Source of the DNA: Gemmatimonadota bacterium
GTDB lineage: Bacteria; Gemmatimonadota; Gemmatimonadetes; Gemmatimonadales; Gemmatimonadaceae
Length of the DNA stretch: 8,288 nucleotides
Assembly: GCA_003142495.1 (NCBI GenBank)
Contig: PLMM01000431.1
Span: forward strand, 7,347-15,634
Direction: 5' to 3'
The notes below the pieces were generated by a model. That model was not told the DNA's origin. It did no database searches and saw only the letters and a program-made list of their open reading frames with translations. A program made the position numbers and the translations under genes. Below are positions 6,198 to 8,288 of this stretch, in pieces (positions within the stretch are counted from its first letter, which is position 1; every line of letters starts with the position of its first letter).

Positions 6198-6247
6198 CTT
6201 CTTTTCGACCTTCGATAGCTGAACAGACGGCGATCCCCGCACCTATC

Positions 6248-6946
6248 TCAATGGTTGGGCCCGATGAATTTCAACGGGAGTTGAACTATCTGCTTGACCT
6301 TGTGGCCGCCGGCCTCGGCGGGATAAAAGCGCCACTGTGTGAGCGCTGATCGGAGCGACGCGGAAAAGAGATCGTTGCTCGAGTCAAGTATTTTGAAGGT
6401 GGTCATGTCGGCGCGGCCGAGCGTGTCGACGACGAACTGCGCGAGCACGGTGCCTTCGACGCGAGAACTCTCGAGCATCGACGGGTATTTGGGAAATGGA
6501 TTTCCTGCGCGGGAAAGCGCGGGTTTCTCTACTTGCGTTGCGGAGAATGGCGCGCCCGAGTCGAGGCCAGCGTTGGTGGATGTTTCACCGGAGCCGCGAT
6601 CGCCGCCGCCGATATTGAAGAGACTTTCGGCTGGCGCGAGTCCGCCGCTCGGATCGATGGGCGGAAGCTTGTCGGGAATCGTGATGAGCGGATTGATCAC
6701 CGGCCCGTGTGGCGCCGAGGGAAGCTTCGGAGTAGTCGGGTGCGCGGGCGCGTGCTGGGGTTTTGCCGGCTGCGGCGGATAGAATATCGTCGGCCCGGTC
6801 TCGACGGGTACATTGACGATCTCCTTCGCACTCGCCGTCACGTACACCGCGAGCGTGATCACCGCCGCGTGCAGCGCGACGCTCACCACCGTACTCTGAA
6901 GCGACTTCTGCGATGCGCGCTTCGACTCGATCAGGCTGATGGACAT
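6248..6946 (-). CDS. tonB: TonB-family energy transducer, paralogue (TonB-2)
   Basis: A 232-residue paralogue of TonB-1. It shares the N-terminal pattern (LIESK, then S22-V-A-L-H26 in the membrane helix at about 20-38) and a near-identical C-terminal TonB domain (from VEKPAL to the last residues PNH). The middle is different: the poly-Pro runs of TonB-1 are replaced by a Pro/His/Ala linker (about 54-80) and a Gly/Ser/Asp spacer. The conserved ends imply the same motor and the same kind of receptor plug, with a changed reach across the periplasm. ATG 6946 is chosen because GGGAG lies nine bases upstream and the N-terminus then aligns with TonB-1. An in-frame ATG at 6988 would add 14 residues without family support. 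It is 132 bases from the histidine kinase stop. Confidence 0.92.
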   Translation of the reverse strand: MSISLIESKRASQKSLQSTVVSVALHAAVITLAVYVTASAKEIVNVPVETGPTIFYPPQPAKPQHAPAHPTTPKLPSAPHGPVINPLITIPDKLPPIDPSGGLAPAESLFNIGGGDRGSGETSTNAGLDSGAPFSATQVEKPALSRAGNPFPKYPSMLESSRVEGTVLAQFVVDTLGRADMTTFKILDSSNDLFSASLRSALTQWRFYPAEAGGHKVKQIVQLPLKFIGPNH

Positions 6947-6955
6947 GTGCGTCGT

Positions 6956-6960
6956 CTCCC
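6956..6960 (-). promoter_or_regulatory. Ribosome-binding site that decides the TonB-2 start
   Basis: GGGAG on the minus strand, nine bases before the ATG at 6946. It lies inside the frame of the longer alternative start (6988) and supports the shorter protein. Confidence 0.6.
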
Positions 6961-7055
6961 AGGCGAAAGACACGTGCGACTGCAGCATCCGTGGGATCCA
7001 ACCTATGAGACGATTCTTTCGCGCTCCTTCCGCGCGCGTTAAGAACTCATGAACC

Positions 7056-7080
7056 GATCGTTAGCTAATTCGTAACGATC
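7056..7080. repeat. Perfect 8-bp inverted repeat at the 3' end of the histidine kinase gene
   Basis: GATCGTTA (7056-7063) and TAACGATC (7073-7080) flank a 9-base loop, with a nested TTAGCTAA palindrome (7061-7068). The repeat overlaps the kinase stop codon (7079-7081). No T-run follows on the minus strand, so a classical intrinsic terminator is not supported. It could be a weak terminator, an mRNA-end stem, or a binding site upstream of tonB-2. Confidence 0.45.
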
Positions 7081-8288
7081 AATCCGCCGAAAGCTGCTCC
7101 AGCGGCGGAGCCACGACCGCATCTTCCGCCACCGGCAGCGTCACGGTGAACGTCGTGCCGCGCCCGAGGCGCGAGCGCACGGAGATCGTCCCGCCATGCG
7201 CCTCCGCGATCCACTGGCTAATCGCGAGCCCGAGCCCAAAGCCCCCGCGCTCCGCCGAGCGTGAGCGCGCGCGGTCGGCGCGGTAGAAGCGCTCGAAGAT
7301 GTGCGGGAGATCGGCAGCGGAGATGCCGATCCCCGTGTCGCGCACCGTGAACGCCACCGTGCGATCGTGCGCGACGAGGCTCAGCTCGACGCTTCCCGTG
7401 GTCGTGTACTTGAGCGCGTTGGTGATGATGTTGAGGAAGAGCTGGCGCAGCCGCGTGCGATCCGCGAGCACCACCACATCCGCGATCTCGGGCATCGTCA
7501 CCGCGAGCCCCGCCGCCTCGCCCAAAATCGTCGCGGTCTCGAGCACCTCGACGGCGAGCGGCGCGAGCGGCACGCGCTCACGATGGAGATCGAAGCGCCC
7601 CTCGTCCGCGCGCGCCAGCGTGAGGAGGGAGTCGACGAGATCCGCCATGCGCGTGGTCTCGTGCAGCGCCTCCTCGAGCGCGATCAGCTTGTCGGGGCCC
7701 GGCGCGCGATCGCTCATCGCGCGCTCCACGTCGGCGCGCATCACCGCGAGTGGCGTCTTGAGCTCGTGGCTCGCGTCCGCGGTGAAGCGGCGCAGCGCCG
7801 CGAAGGAGCTCTCGAGTCGCTCGAGCATCTCGTTGAGCGTCACCGCGAGCTTCGCGATCTCCTCGCCAGCGGTGACCGGCAGCCGTCGATGCAGCGAGCG
7901 GCCGTCGGTGATCGCCTGCACCTCGTTGACGAGGCGATCCACCGGTTGAAAGGCGCGTCCCGCGATCGCGTAGGCGAGCGCGATCGACGCGAGGAGCAGT
8001 ATCGGCGCGGCGGCCGCCATCGTCTCGACGAGATCCTTGATCGCGGGATCGGGAACGTCGGCCGCCGTGGCGACGACCACGCGCGAGACCGTCGAGGAGC
8101 GATCCGCCGGCGCCTGCGCCACCATGAGCAGCTTGCGATCATCAAGCTGCACGGTTTTCGCGACACCAGTGGTCGGCGCGCTCACCGCCGCTGCCATCAG
8201 CACCGCGAGCTGATCGGGATCTTCGTTGAGGTCGCGGATCGGCGCCGATACATAGAGGATGCGGCCGCTCGCGTCGAGCACGAGCAGA
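7079..8288 (-). CDS. Two-component sensor histidine kinase, N-terminus missing
   Basis: The last 402 residues of a membrane histidine kinase; the frame is open to the window edge, so the start lies outside and the GTG at 8281 is internal. Visible in order: the remainder of a sensor region (about 1-88), a membrane helix (about 92-110), a HAMP linker (about 111-165, AGRAFQPVDRLVNEVQAI), and a HisKA domain with FTADASHELKTPL whose phospho-acceptor His is at about 174 (codon 7766-7768). The ATP-binding domain has NIITNALKYT (N box), DTGIGI (G1), FERFYRADRARS (F box) and GFGLGLAI (G2). All catalytic boxes look intact. It resembles the OmpR-partner kinases of the CusS/QseC type, in which the sensor segment lies in the periplasm. 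Its response regulator is not in the window and is likely upstream. It may control the downstream tonB genes, but this is inferred only from position. Confidence 0.93.
   Translation of the reverse strand, partial: LLVLDASGRILYVSAPIRDLNEDPDQLAVLMAAAVSAPTTGVAKTVQLDDRKLLMVAQAPADRSSTVSRVVVATAADVPDPAIKDLVETMAAAAPILLLASIALAYAIAGRAFQPVDRLVNEVQAITDGRSLHRRLPVTAGEEIAKLAVTLNEMLERLESSFAALRRFTADASHELKTPLAVMRADVERAMSDRAPGPDKLIALEEALHETTRMADLVDSLLTLARADEGRFDLHRERVPLAPLAVEVLETATILGEAAGLAVTMPEIADVVVLADRTRLRQLFLNIITNALKYTTTGSVELSLVAHDRTVAFTVRDTGIGISAADLPHIFERFYRADRARSRSAERGGFGLGLAISQWIAEAHGGTISVRSRLGRGTTFTVTLPVAEDAVVAPPLEQLSAD

Larger units (their letters stand above)
6025..6247 (-). other. Non-coding gap between the two paralogous tonB genes
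   Basis: This 223-base stretch is visibly AT-richer than the coding DNA around it and holds no credible gene on either strand. It contains the promoter candidate at 6189-6197 and the inverted repeats at 6157-6167 and 6075-6094. Neither tonB-2 nor tonB-1 overlaps it. I see no terminator with a T-run after tonB-2, so part of the exb operon message may also come by read-through. Confidence 0.6.

Noticed and set aside
5260..6222. Plus-strand open frame of about 320 residues opposite tonB-1
   Set aside because: Arg/Asp/Leu-rich antisense shadow; the minus strand has a clear TonB paralogue with conserved ends.
6025..6247. Fur box or known riboswitch upstream of tonB-1
   Set aside because: TonB systems are often iron-controlled, so I looked for a GATAATGAT-type repeat or a recognisable cobalamin-riboswitch core, and saw neither.
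7299..7949. Plus-strand Ser/Arg-rich open frame opposite the histidine kinase
   Set aside because: No domain and low complexity; the kinase motifs on the minus strand explain the conservation-like openness.
1..8288. CRISPR array, tRNA or rRNA, insertion sequence, toxin-antitoxin or defence genes
   Set aside because: No regularly spaced repeats, no cloverleaf-like segment, no transposase motif and no nuclease or toxin family were seen. The genes are ordinary envelope and bioenergetic functions in unusual copy number.

Overview
The window is a GC-rich bacterial chromosome segment in which every convincing gene lies on the minus strand. I therefore describe it in transcription order, from high to low coordinates. 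The TonB-type C-terminal domains carry the pattern VLAQFVVDTLG..D...F and end in WRFYPAEAGGHKVKQ. This, together with the GC bias, a bacterial membrane pyrophosphatase and a duplicated tonB/exbD set, reminds me of Gemmatimonadota. That placement is a recollection of family style, not a search result, and should be held loosely.

Layout: (1) 8288-7079, a sensor histidine kinase missing its N-terminus. (2) 6946-6248, a TonB-type energy transducer (called TonB-2 here). (3) 6247-6025, a non-coding gap that is AT-richer than its surroundings, with an extended -10 candidate and two inverted repeats. (4) 6024-5311, a second, clearly paralogous TonB (TonB-1). (5) 5259-4525, an ExbB/TolQ proton-channel subunit. 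(6) 4498-4031 and 4021-3605, two different ExbD/TolR subunits, the second with its ribosome-binding site overlapping the stop of the first. (7) 3604-3520, two consecutive hairpins, the second a textbook intrinsic terminator. (8) 3494-2640, a third TonB-family protein of unusual design (TonB-3). (9) 2493-994, an APC-superfamily amino-acid permease. (10) 896 to beyond position 1, the N-terminal 299 residues of a membrane-bound ion-pumping pyrophosphatase.

The core of the window is a complete TonB/ExbB/ExbD energy-transduction module. ExbB and ExbD use the proton gradient of the inner membrane to drive TonB, which spans the periplasm and opens TonB-dependent outer-membrane transporters. The module has one ExbB, two ExbDs and three candidate TonB rods. 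All three TonB-like proteins keep the Ser-x3-His spacing of the TonB membrane helix, so all could plausibly dock onto the same motor while differing in linker and tip. The histidine kinase, the permease and the pyrophosphatase are neighbours on the same strand. Their functional link to the motor is not shown by the sequence, although the pyrophosphatase also concerns membrane ion gradients.

The points most worth checking are the terminator or attenuator only 25 bases upstream of the tonB-3 start, the old but strongly constrained tonB duplication, the odd Pro/Gly architecture of TonB-3, and the signal-peptide-like N-terminus of the pyrophosphatase. I found no RNA genes, CRISPR arrays, insertion sequences or defence genes.
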